Assembly (NCBI GenBank): GCA_900552085.1
Contig: URYB01000001.1
Span: 1-60,413, forward strand
Length of the DNA: 60,413 bases
Reading direction: 5' to 3'
Source of the DNA: an uncultured Lachnobacterium sp.
GTDB lineage: Bacteria > Bacillota > Clostridia > Lachnospirales > Lachnospiraceae
A program made the position numbers and the translations under genes. The notes beneath the pieces were generated by a model, which ran no database searches, had not been told where the DNA came from, and saw only the letters and a list, made by a program, of their open reading frames with translations. Positions 8,512-15,591 of the stretch are shown piece by piece (the first letter of the stretch is position 1; every line of letters starts with the position of its first letter).

Positions 8512-8835
8512 TATGAACCTCCGTATTCTATCATTGCATATCATCAACAACAATGATGTGCGCAATCATGTATTACTATCTTATGCGATAAGTATTACAC
8601 TTATGTTGCGTTTTTAAACACTTTATTTCAAATGTTACAAGTTTGTTACGAGTGGCATTGTAGCATAGTAAAAGCTGTTTGTCAAATTTTTGGTAGATTT
8701 TGGGTGGTTCTCTCCACATTCGTTCAATTTTTACGCAAAAATGGGTGCACCAAACCCCTGGCACACCCTGTATTTGTTATTGAGAAAATAAATATTACAG
8801 TTTGCTTAACATTTTACAGCAAATGTACATATTTT
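8512..8835. other. gene-free stretch with 5' leader of the hydrolase
   Basis: No gene is supported here. It contains the promoter at 8657-8685 and the roughly 140-base leader. Within the leader a hairpin at 8533-8566 pairs ATTGC with GCAAT outside and CATCA with TGATG inside, ending about 16 bases before the SD. An ATAAGT/ACTTAT pair lies further upstream. The ydaO (c-di-AMP) core expected before many SH3 hydrolase genes was not recognised. The rest, 8686-8835, shows only a weak GGGTGCACC/GGCACACC pairing. Confidence 0.55.
8657..8685 (-). promoter_or_regulatory. SigA promoter for the SH3/SleB hydrolase
   Basis: Minus-strand TTGACA (8680-8685), 17-bp spacer, TACAAT (8657-8662). It lies about 145 bp upstream of the chosen start, so the mRNA has a long leader. 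Confidence 0.82.
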
Positions 8836-9153
8836 CTATGGAAAAATCTCTTTTAAGACAGAGGAAATCACTCGATTTTCCTCCTCATCCTTCTGATGAT
8901 TCTCCGTCACATTTACTATATGCTTCTCTGTTGTAGAATCGGCTTTCTGTTCCACAACAGGTTTCAGACATTTCTCCATTCGATCCACAATTTGGTCTGC
9001 CATCTTATTTATCATTTTTCGTGTCTTTGTCAGTTTACGAGACACCACCATAAGAGAAATAAAAACAACTGCCTGTACACCAAAAAAAGCTCCTGCAAAA
9101 ACTTCTCTCTGGTATGTATGTATCCACTCCATAACCTGCAATAAAATTGTCAT
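8836..9153 (-). CDS. small single-pass membrane protein with coiled coil
   Basis: A 105-residue protein not recognised as a named family. A hydrophobic segment at about residues 17-38 (VFAGAFFGVQAVVFISLMVV) is followed by a basic stretch (SRKLTKTRK) and a heptad-like helix (MINKMADQIVDRMEKCLKPV), ending in a charged tail. This suggests one membrane helix with a cytoplasmic coiled coil. A GAGAGG ribosome binding site precedes ATG 9153. It is divergent from murG and upstream of the wall hydrolase. Envelope-related by context only. Confidence 0.7.
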   Translation of the reverse strand: MTILLQVMEWIHTYQREVFAGAFFGVQAVVFISLMVVSRKLTKTRKMINKMADQIVDRMEKCLKPVVEQKADSTTEKHIVNVTENHQKDEEENRVISSVLKEIFP

Positions 9154-9322
9154 ATCAACTGCCTCTCTTTCATATTTTGTTAAATATCGTACATCCTGTA
9201 ACTATATTATAATGAAAGAACGCATATTTCGGAATATCCTTTCGGTCGCAAGTTTCGACAGTTTTTCGTACGCAATGTCCGTCATTTTCCGGATATAAGC
9301 AGCACCCTAATTTCCGTCCATC

Positions 9323-9350
9323 TTGACTTTTTGCCTGGAAAGTATAATAT
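9323..9350 (+). promoter_or_regulatory. probable promoter of murG
   Basis: TTGACT (9323-9328) precedes AGTATAATAT. If TAATAT (9345-9350) is the -10 box the spacer is 16 bp; the better TATAAT match (9343-9348) gives only 14. The leader to murG is about 85 bases. The 283-bp divergent region 9154-9436 shows nothing else clear. Confidence 0.55.
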
Positions 9351-9436
9351 AGTTTTCATGTAACTGCTTGCTGTCAGATCAGCATACACTACGAATATAT
9401 TGAATTCCAAATAACAAACAGAGAGGATATATCTTC

Positions 9437-10513
9437 ATGAAAACAACAAAGAAAATCGTAATGACCGGTGGTGGTACTGCAGGTCATGTTACACCAAATA
9501 TTGCTTTGATGCCGGCATTAAAAGAAGCTGGTTATGACATTACCTACATAGGTTCTTATAACGGTATGGAGAAGGAATTAATTGAAGCCCAGAATATTCC
9601 ATACATCGGAATTTCTTCCGGTAAACTTCGTCGCTATTTTGACTGGAAAAATTTCTCGGATCCATTTAAAGTTCTCAAAGGTTATGGTCAGGCTATTTCT
9701 ATATTAAAGAAAATAAAACCGGATGTTGTTTTTTCCAAAGGTGGATTTGTTTCTGTTCCAGTGGTACTGGCTGCAAAACACTGCCACATCCCGGCAATCA
9801 TTCATGAATCCGATATTACCCCGGGTCTTGCAAACAAAATCGCAATCCGCGGTGCCAAAAAAGTATGCTGTAACTTCCCGGAAACAATGAAATATCTGCC
9901 TGCAGAGAAAGCTGTCCTGACAGGATCTCCAATTCGCCGGGAACTTTTTACCGGAAATGCAGAAGCATCCATTCACTACTGTGGTTTTCCGGACCACAAA
10001 AAACCAGTTCTCTTAATTGTAGGTGGAAGTTCCGGTTCGAAAGTAATTAACGAAGCAGTCCGCAAAGTATTACCGGAATTACTTGAACAGTTTTATGTCA
10101 TTCATTTATGTGGTAAAGGAAATCTTGATGAGCAGTTAAAAGGCGTTCTTGGATATGCACAGTTTGAATACGCAAGTGCCGAATTAACAGATATGTTTGC
10201 CCTTGCAGATATGGCAATTTCCCGTGCCGGAGCAAATTCCATCTGCGAATTACTGGCTTTGCATAAACCAAATATTCTGATTCCTCTTTCTGCTGCCGCC
10301 AGCCGCGGTGATCAGATCTTGAATGCAAAATCTTTTGCAAAACAGGGATTTTCTTATGTTCTCGAAGAAGAACAGTTAACGGATAAGACACTTCTTTCTG
10401 CAGTAAAAGAAGTATATGAAAACAGAGAAAAATATAAAAAAGCAATGTCCGAAAGCGGACAGATGGATTCCATCGGTACCATCGTAAACTTAATTGAGGA
10501 GCAGGCACGCTAA
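9437..10513 (+). CDS. murG: MurG N-acetylglucosaminyltransferase
   Basis: Adds GlcNAc to lipid I to form lipid II, the last cytoplasmic step of peptidoglycan precursor synthesis, at the inner face of the membrane. The 358 residues show the first G-loop GGGTAGHVTPN (10-20), the second GGSSGSKVINEA around 196-207, the acceptor-side SKGGFVSVP and IIHESDITPGLANKI motifs, and the donor-site SRAGANSICELLAL with PLSAAASRGDQILNA. Length and motifs are complete. The gene stands alone, outside any division/cell wall (dcw) cluster, with its own promoter and terminator. Confidence 0.95.
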   Translation: MKTTKKIVMTGGGTAGHVTPNIALMPALKEAGYDITYIGSYNGMEKELIEAQNIPYIGISSGKLRRYFDWKNFSDPFKVLKGYGQAISILKKIKPDVVFSKGGFVSVPVVLAAKHCHIPAIIHESDITPGLANKIAIRGAKKVCCNFPETMKYLPAEKAVLTGSPIRRELFTGNAEASIHYCGFPDHKKPVLLIVGGSSGSKVINEAVRKVLPELLEQFYVIHLCGKGNLDEQLKGVLGYAQFEYASAELTDMFALADMAISRAGANSICELLALHKPNILIPLSAAASRGDQILNAKSFAKQGFSYVLEEEQLTDKTLLSAVKEVYENREKYKKAMSESGQMDSIGTIVNLIEEQAR

Positions 10514-10529
10514 TGCCTGCCCTCTTTTT
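10501..10529 (+). terminator. terminator of murG
   Basis: GCAGGCA (10501-10507) pairs with TGCCTGC (10514-10520), followed by CCTCTTTTT. The hairpin contains the murG stop codon, so termination starts inside the coding sequence. Confidence 0.85.
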
Positions 10530-10581
10530 ATATATGCAATAATACTTGCATTATTTTCTGTTTACTATTTCACTTTGTTGC

Positions 10582-10992
10582 TTAAAATTTCATCTCATTA
10601 CAAATAGCTTTCATCTCATCATCTGAGAATTCTTTGTGATCCCAGTCAATGATTGTTTTCTCTCCATCGTATCTTGGAATCAGATGCATATGAAAATGAA
10701 ATACTGTCTGACCGGCAACTTCTCCATTATTCTGCAATACATTATATCCATCACAACCAAGCACTTCTTTTTCATGTGTGATAACACGCTTTGCAAGCTT
10801 TGCCGCCTTAGCAAGAATTTCATCATCAATTTCAAACATGTTTGCATAATGCTGCTTTGGTAAAATCAGAGCATGTCCCTTTGTTGCAGGGCTTGCATCC
10901 AAAATTACATTGAAATCTTCATCCTCATAGATGCTGTTTGTAGGAATGTCTCCATTCGCCAACTTACAAAAAATACAATTATCGTCTTTCAT
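10582..10992 (-). CDS. HIT family nucleotide hydrolase
   Basis: A 136-residue histidine-triad protein. HIT proteins hydrolyse nucleoside phosphoramidates or dinucleotide polyphosphates (family knowledge). It shows the N-terminal CIFCKLANG half of a Cys2-type zinc motif, DASPATKGHALILPKQHY, and the catalytic triad in VFHFHMHLIPRY (HxHxH). A 12-residue upstream extension to 11028 is open, but ATG 10992 sits 6 bases after AGGAGG and matches the usual family start. It lies convergent to murG and downstream of the flavodoxin-SCP2 gene. Confidence 0.92.
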   Translation of the reverse strand: MKDDNCIFCKLANGDIPTNSIYEDEDFNVILDASPATKGHALILPKQHYANMFEIDDEILAKAAKLAKRVITHEKEVLGCDGYNVLQNNGEVAGQTVFHFHMHLIPRYDGEKTIIDWDHKEFSDDEMKAICNEMKF

Positions 10993-11016
10993 TTTTGTCC
11001 TCCTATCCTTGAACAT

Positions 11017-11086
11017 CAGCCCATGCAAAATTTGCTTTCAGCAAATGGGCTGACGCTACATGTCAAGTTTTCATACAAAACTTGAC
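11017..11086. repeat. tandem fold-back sequence between HIT and flavodoxin genes
   Basis: CAGCCCAT (11017-11024) pairs with ATGGGCTG (11045-11052), enclosing a TTTGC/GCAAA pair. Next, a perfect 10-bp stem GTCAAGTTTT (11062-11071) pairs with AAAACTTGAC (11077-11086). TTGACACTATCTTT then occurs twice (11082 onward and 11102 onward), overlapping the stop of the next gene. The second stem may end the minus-strand flavodoxin transcript, though no U-tract follows. It resembles a small degenerate intergenic repeat. Confidence 0.55.
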
Positions 11087-11114
11087 ACTATCTTTGATGC
11101 ATTGACACTATCTT

Positions 11115-12104
11115 TTAAAATACAAAAATCTGGTCTAACATACGAAGCGTTTTAAAATTTCCCCGCGCCGTCATTTCCCCTGTCATAAAGGCTCTCTGGA
11201 ACGTCATTCGTCCATCCAAAATGGACTGAAGAACATTTTTGCTCATCTTTGCAACCACATCCACATCATTTTCCTGTCCATAATGCATAACAAGTTCTTC
11301 TCCATCCACGCCAATATACAATGGTTTCTTGATATCCTCTATAATAAGAGAATATCTTGCTTTAAAGTCTTCTGTTGGAATAAAATGACTCTCGAGTTCC
11401 TTGATATATGGCATATCTTCATCACTCTGTGTCTGTCCCAACATATCTTTGAACATCGACGCAAGTTCTTCGATATCTTCTTTTTGCTGCTTCACATAAG
11501 AATCATCTGATACATACTTCGAAAGCTGCTCGCTCTCCTGCGGTGTCAGATTCATACTCTGTGTTCTTGATACATTCTGCTTGATTGCCTGATTACTGCT
11601 TGGCAGACTCTTGATTTTCTGCGAAATCGTGCGATATAAATTCTCTGCTTTCTTTTCTATAATAAGGCCAAAATCCTTATTCATCTGAAAAGTTGTCAGA
11701 TCTTCCACATATCCACACAATCCCGGACATGGCAATCCGCCCAGAATCTCCCAGGCATTCGACAATGTCATCTCGCCCTCTCGCTCTCCATAGGTGGTAG
11801 ACATTACGATCGGTTGCATATACGTATGGCTGATTTTTTCTTTATCTCCATACAACCAGCAGGCATCCAGAAACTGCTGCATATATCCGCCGATTCCCAA
11901 CCACTCAATTGTCGTAGCAAGAATAATTCCATCTGCTTCTTTGAATGTCTGCGGCAATGTTGCAATCTCATTTTTGTGCTCATAGATATTGTAACGCTCA
12001 ATCGATACGCGCAACTCCCGCAATACGTCTTCCATTTTCTTTAATACATAAAGCGTCGGGTCATCCAGCAACCCTCTTCCACCATAATAAACTACTATCT
12101 TCAT
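11115..12104 (-). CDS. flavodoxin-like reductase with C-terminal SCP2 domain
   Basis: A 329-residue two-domain protein. The N-terminal half looks like an NAD(P)H-dependent FMN reductase/flavodoxin fold: MKIVVYYGGRG, EADGIILATTIEWLGIGGYM, and MSTTYGEREGE at the FMN-site position. A charged linker follows, and then a sterol-carrier-protein-2-like domain from about residue 235 (ESHFIPTEDFKARYSLIIED, FQRAFMTGEMTARGNFKTLR). SCP2 domains bind lipids or other hydrophobic ligands. The GTG at 12110 is too close to AAGGAGA, so ATG 12104, 8 bases downstream, is the better start. It lies 27 bp after the rhomboid gene and is probably cotranscribed. The substrate is unknown. Confidence 0.82.
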   Translation of the reverse strand: MKIVVYYGGRGLLDDPTLYVLKKMEDVLRELRVSIERYNIYEHKNEIATLPQTFKEADGIILATTIEWLGIGGYMQQFLDACWLYGDKEKISHTYMQPIVMSTTYGEREGEMTLSNAWEILGGLPCPGLCGYVEDLTTFQMNKDFGLIIEKKAENLYRTISQKIKSLPSSNQAIKQNVSRTQSMNLTPQESEQLSKYVSDDSYVKQQKEDIEELASMFKDMLGQTQSDEDMPYIKELESHFIPTEDFKARYSLIIEDIKKPLYIGVDGEELVMHYGQENDVDVVAKMSKNVLQSILDGRMTFQRAFMTGEMTARGNFKTLRMLDQIFVF

Positions 12105-12131
12105 GCGCACCTTCTCCTTATTCTGCTACTT

Positions 12132-12746
12132 TTAAGTATATGGATTTTCTCTCCTAAAATCAACTCTTCGATACAAAATGATTCCCATAACAAAGCCCAT
12201 AAGCAGGCCTCCAATATGCCCCCAGTTGTCAATTCCACCGGTGGTGATTCCATAATACAGGGTAATTACAATCATAAAAAGTAATCCTTTCCCTGTCAGG
12301 CTCTCATATCGCCCTCTATGCAAAATCACAATCCAAAGTAACGCACCGACAATGCCAAAAATAGCACCGGATGCTCCGGCTGCCACGGCATAATCCTTCG
12401 TATGCAGCATCTGTGCACAGGAAAGTACATTTCCACCTACTCCTGCGATCAAATACAGAATCGTGAATTTTACATGCCCCAATGCTTTCTCTAAAATCAT
12501 TCCTGCACATACAAGAATCAGCATATTGTTCGCTATATGTTCAAATCCAAAATGCATAAATGTAGCTGTCAGAAGTCTCCAGTACTCATGTCCCTCACTG
12601 ACATATGGCGGCCAGACGGCTCCGTGCGCTGCCATAAATTCAGAATTCTGTGTATCTCCTATAATCTCCAACACAACAAACACAAGTACATTGATTGCGA
12701 CAAATGTGATCGTCATAATTGGCTTGCTGTCTTTTCGCTCTGACAT
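12132..12746 (-). CDS. rhomboid family intramembrane serine protease
   Basis: Cleaves membrane-protein substrates within the bilayer. The 204 residues hold about six membrane helices with the signature WRLLTATFMHFGFEHIANNM, the catalytic serine in GASGAIFG and the catalytic histidine in WGHIGGLLMG. The longer frame to 12800 is unlikely: ATG 12746 has TGAGGT 7 bases upstream, and a promoter lies at 12790-12818. It is placed just after the Tad pilus operon, but its own promoter argues for separate control. The substrate is unknown; Tad proteins would be candidates (inference). Confidence 0.92.
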   Translation of the reverse strand: MSERKDSKPIMTITFVAINVLVFVVLEIIGDTQNSEFMAAHGAVWPPYVSEGHEYWRLLTATFMHFGFEHIANNMLILVCAGMILEKALGHVKFTILYLIAGVGGNVLSCAQMLHTKDYAVAAGASGAIFGIVGALLWIVILHRGRYESLTGKGLLFMIVITLYYGITTGGIDNWGHIGGLLMGFVMGIILYRRVDFRRENPYT

Positions 12747-12789
12747 CGCATATACCTCATTCCATAGTAAATAAAATTTTCTTAGTTTA

Positions 12790-12818
12790 AGTATACGCAT
12801 GAATGGATGGAATTACAA
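12790..12818 (-). promoter_or_regulatory. SigA promoter for rhomboid-flavodoxin unit
   Basis: Minus-strand TTGTAA (12813-12818), 17-bp spacer, TATACT (12790-12795), immediately after the FHA gene stop and about 45 bp before the rhomboid start. Confidence 0.75.
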
Positions 12819-12820
12819 GC

Positions 12821-14023
12821 CTAACAAAAACGGAATCGCACATCTGCAAACCTTACAATATCGTTCGCCTGAAGCATCTTCTTTTGCTTATATGGTAATG
12901 CTTCATCATTTACAAATGTACCGTTCGTGGAATTCAAATCTTCTATATAAAAGGAGTTCCCTTCCGGACAGATTCTCGCATGTAACTGACTAATGGTTTC
13001 TTTATCAATTTTAACATCTGCAGCTGCACCTTTTCCCACCTGTAAAGGCTTCTGATCCAGATAAATGTCTGATAGCTGCTCCGTTCCCTGATATAAAAGA
13101 ACTCCTCTTACCTGTCCCTCATTGCCTGTTAAGCAAACGGTCGGATGAATCGTTGGTTGTGGAACTGTATAGATTTGTTCTTCCGGATACACCACTTCTG
13201 TTTTTTTCGTCTGTTTCTTTTTTGTTTTCTCAACAGTTTTAAATCCAAATGAACTGAGTTTTTCCTTTATAAAACTATCCCACTGTCTTTTCTTATTCTT
13301 ACTCGGCTCCTGCTTTTGGAGATTTACACTAGAATAAGTACGATTTTCCTCCACACGCTGTACCATCGGTTTTTCTTCCATAAAATCAGATACAACTGGA
13401 ATATTTCTCTGCTTCACATTACTATCCACAATATTTGCAGAAGGTTTTGCAAAAGGAACATTCTTCTCTGTCTGTTCCACAGGTTCTGACCGGGTAAGCC
13501 AGTCCCTCACATCACGAATTGTCATTCCTTCTTCCAAAGACTTTTCATATACACCATAGGCAGCATGAACTGCCAACGCATCTTTATGATCCACTTTTGT
13601 CAGCAAATATTCCATCAACTGTCGAAATCCGTCTTCTACATTTTGATCAGTACCTGGATATGAGGTAAAAATAAACTCCTGATTACTGTTTGTGACAAAA
13701 ATACATTCCGGTTCTAAAAGTAAACTTCCCATCGAAATCAGATTCCATTCCAATATTTCCATCTGACTGCAAATACTAATGATAATTTTTTTAATCACAT
13801 CTATGCCAACATTTTGAATGCTGCAATAGGTATCCAGAGATTGCTTTCCTGATATATTGTACCAATACTGACCATTTCCATCCAGGTAGGCTTTCTCCAT
13901 TGGCAACAATCCCGGAATTTTTCTTCTCAAAAGAATTTTTTCATCCAGAGTTTCCTCCTGATTTGAAAAAATTTTCATATAGCTTCCTGTCGGATTTCGC
14001 TCATATACAATTTCATGATTCAT
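12821..14023 (-). CDS. DUF6382-type protein with C-terminal FHA domain
   Basis: A 400-residue cytoplasmic protein, last gene of the Tad operon. Residues 1-190 resemble DUF6382 (IPGLLPMEKAYLDGNGQYWY, LLLEPECIFV). A basic, low-complexity linker follows (KEKLSSFGFKTVEKTKKKQ). Residues 310-400 are a forkhead-associated domain: LQVGKGAAADVKI, ISQLHARICPEG, YIEDLNSTNGTFVNDEAL. FHA domains bind phosphothreonine. The usual Gly-Arg of the first loop is Gly-Lys here, while Ser, His and Asn of the other loops are kept. It overlaps the small TadE-like gene by 11 bp. A kinase-like gene at 27573 is a possible partner (inference). Confidence 0.88.
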   Translation of the reverse strand: MNHEIVYERNPTGSYMKIFSNQEETLDEKILLRRKIPGLLPMEKAYLDGNGQYWYNISGKQSLDTYCSIQNVGIDVIKKIIISICSQMEILEWNLISMGSLLLEPECIFVTNSNQEFIFTSYPGTDQNVEDGFRQLMEYLLTKVDHKDALAVHAAYGVYEKSLEEGMTIRDVRDWLTRSEPVEQTEKNVPFAKPSANIVDSNVKQRNIPVVSDFMEEKPMVQRVEENRTYSSVNLQKQEPSKNKKRQWDSFIKEKLSSFGFKTVEKTKKKQTKKTEVVYPEEQIYTVPQPTIHPTVCLTGNEGQVRGVLLYQGTEQLSDIYLDQKPLQVGKGAAADVKIDKETISQLHARICPEGNSFYIEDLNSTNGTFVNDEALPYKQKKMLQANDIVRFADVRFRFC

Positions 14024-14234
14024 TATTTATCACCTCATCCACGATCTGATATTTATAAAATTCTTTTACCTGCCACATCTGCACAATTTTTTCCTGCTCC
14101 TGCTCTCCTCTTATTTCCTGATATAAGTCCAAACCAATCAGCATTGCAACCAGCATCGCACTAAGAAGAATTGGAACAATAAATGCGGCCTCTACTGTAT
14201 AGCTGGCTTTCCATTCTCTTCTGATCAATGCCAT
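14013..14234 (-). CDS. small TadE-like pilus protein
   Basis: A 73-residue protein with a basic N-terminus and the pseudopilin-like motif KASYTVEAAFIVPILLS, followed by one membrane helix to about residue 36 (MLVAMLIGLDLYQ) and a charged cytoplasmic or surface tail. The motif matches TadE-like minor pilins, whose Glu at +5 from the processing site resembles that of type IV pilins. It lies between the second prepilin peptidase and the FHA gene, overlapping the latter. It is much shorter than usual TadE proteins, so it may be a minor pilin or assembly factor. Confidence 0.8.
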   Translation of the reverse strand: MALIRREWKASYTVEAAFIVPILLSAMLVAMLIGLDLYQEIRGEQEQEKIVQMWQVKEFYKYQIVDEVINNES

Positions 14235-14257
14235 TTTGCACCATCTCTCTTTTAAAG

Positions 14258-14704
14258 CTATAACAAAACCACTATCAAGTGTGCTACAAAAAGAAACGGA
14301 ACAAATGGCAGTAACTCTTTCTTTCCTTTGTGATATACAACAATCAGAAATACTGCTGCCAATCCCGCCAGCGTCAATGCCAGCATACTTAATCCGATAA
14401 TTTCAAAAATATTCAAATAGCACCCTAATGCCAGAATAACCAGACCATCTCCATAACCAATTGTTTCCTTTGTAAGTAATCCAAGAAAAAGTACGAAGAT
14501 TCCCGGTACAAAGCCAAGGATCAGTCTCCAGTCAAACCAGTTTCCATTTAAAAATGAAAGAATTGCTCCCAACAGCGCAAAAACAATAATTGACATTGAC
14601 CGGACTTTTCGTGTTTTTATATCCTCTAACGCCAAAAAGCCCAGCCCAACCATCAAAACAATGCCCTGAATATTTTCTAATAATGACTTCCACATTTTGA
14701 ACAT
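14258..14704 (-). CDS. A24-family prepilin peptidase, second copy
   Basis: A 148-residue polytopic protein of the TadV/CpaA type that processes Flp-like prepilins at the membrane. The two catalytic aspartates of the family are visible in LALEDIKTRKVR (about residue 27) and GYGDG (about residue 85). Several membrane helices surround them. The start, ATG 14704 after AAGGGGG, lies inside the 3' end of the upstream TadE-like gene, an overlap of 28 bp that implies translational coupling. This is the second A24 peptidase of the operon. The two may process different substrates (Flp pilin versus TadE-like pseudopilins), which is inference. Confidence 0.88.
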   Translation of the reverse strand: MFKMWKSLLENIQGIVLMVGLGFLALEDIKTRKVRSMSIIVFALLGAILSFLNGNWFDWRLILGFVPGIFVLFLGLLTKETIGYGDGLVILALGCYLNIFEIIGLSMLALTLAGLAAVFLIVVYHKGKKELLPFVPFLFVAHLIVVLL

Positions 14705-15591
14705 GCCCCCTTACCACCGACTTCTGAGATCGGTATTAAATAAATTGTTCTTTTTAATCCACTACACCCAAGACTTGCGTGATAACAAGTTCCATAATCC
14801 GTTATATATACATTACCAAGTCCCGTTTTTCCTGCCACGCATCCGCTACACGCGTAGTATTTATGTTCATTTTTGTTTCTTTTATTCCCTACATCTGCAT
14901 AATTTACTGCACGAATGGTTAAGTCCAGATAATTGCATTCTCTGCTCCGATGATACACTGTCCCATGCTCTGTTACGTATACATAGTCCTCATTTCCCCC
15001 ACAATTCGGATCTGCATCGCCTGTCCACATTCTACTTTTGCTTGTTTGCGATACCCGGACGCCTTTTTCATTGAAAAATCCCACTGGGAGCTTTATAGTA
15101 TAATCTGCATTTAACTCTACGTAACCCCTGTCAAATGACGATCCCAAAAGAGAAACTCCAAGATATCCCCTTTTTGCATATTTATCCGGCAGTGAATATT
15201 GACGAAGTTCCTTTTGAAACACAGCTTCCGCAGATGCCAGCAATGCCGTCGGTGATTCCACCATAGATGCTTCAGTTGCCACTTTTCTACTGGTATATAC
15301 CAACGCCTCCTGCACCTGCGTCTCTATTTGCAGAATGCGGAAAAATAAAAGCAGTACTGCAAAAAATCCAGCTACCATAGGAATGATGACTGCTGCTTCC
15401 AGAGTATATGAGGCCTTGAAACGGATGTACAAGGGTGTCTTTTTGATGCAGGATGTAACACTGCTAATAAGTAATTTAAAAAAATAGGATGATTTTGTTT
15501 GCGGTACAAAATCTTTCTCACTTTTGCTTGCAGACTCTGGGAGAGTTTTTGATGTATTGTGCAACTTTCGCATACAAAAAGACACCCTCAT
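14677..15591 (-). CDS. TadE-like protein with duplicated C-terminal Cys/His motif
   Basis: A 304-residue protein. After a basic, hydrophilic N-terminus comes the pseudopilin motif KASYTLEAAVIIPM with a single membrane helix near residues 58-80, then an extracellular region. The last 100 residues carry two copies of a motif of the form VYxTxxGTxYHxSxxC: VYVTEHGTVYHRSREC and VYITDYGTCYHASLGC. Each is followed by a CxxC (ACSGC, ACSKCG). Such YH...C...CxxC units look like small metal-binding knuckles seen at the ends of some secreted nucleases. ATG 15591 overlaps the upstream stop as ATGA, preceded by GGAAGGAGG. Probably a surface-exposed minor pilin or adhesin. Confidence 0.8.
   Translation of the reverse strand: MRVSFCMRKLHNTSKTLPESASKSEKDFVPQTKSSYFFKLLISSVTSCIKKTPLYIRFKASYTLEAAVIIPMVAGFFAVLLLFFRILQIETQVQEALVYTSRKVATEASMVESPTALLASAEAVFQKELRQYSLPDKYAKRGYLGVSLLGSSFDRGYVELNADYTIKLPVGFFNEKGVRVSQTSKSRMWTGDADPNCGGNEDYVYVTEHGTVYHRSRECNYLDLTIRAVNYADVGNKRNKNEHKYYACSGCVAGKTGLGNVYITDYGTCYHASLGCSGLKRTIYLIPISEVGGKGACSKCGSHY

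Noticed and set aside
8512..8650. ydaO-type c-di-AMP riboswitch before the SH3 hydrolase
   Set aside because: The leader length fits, but none of the conserved ydaO core segments could be found on the minus strand.
9437..10513. murG as part of a division/cell wall cluster
   Set aside because: It has its own promoter and terminator, and none of mraY, murD, ftsW, murB or ftsZ lies next to it.
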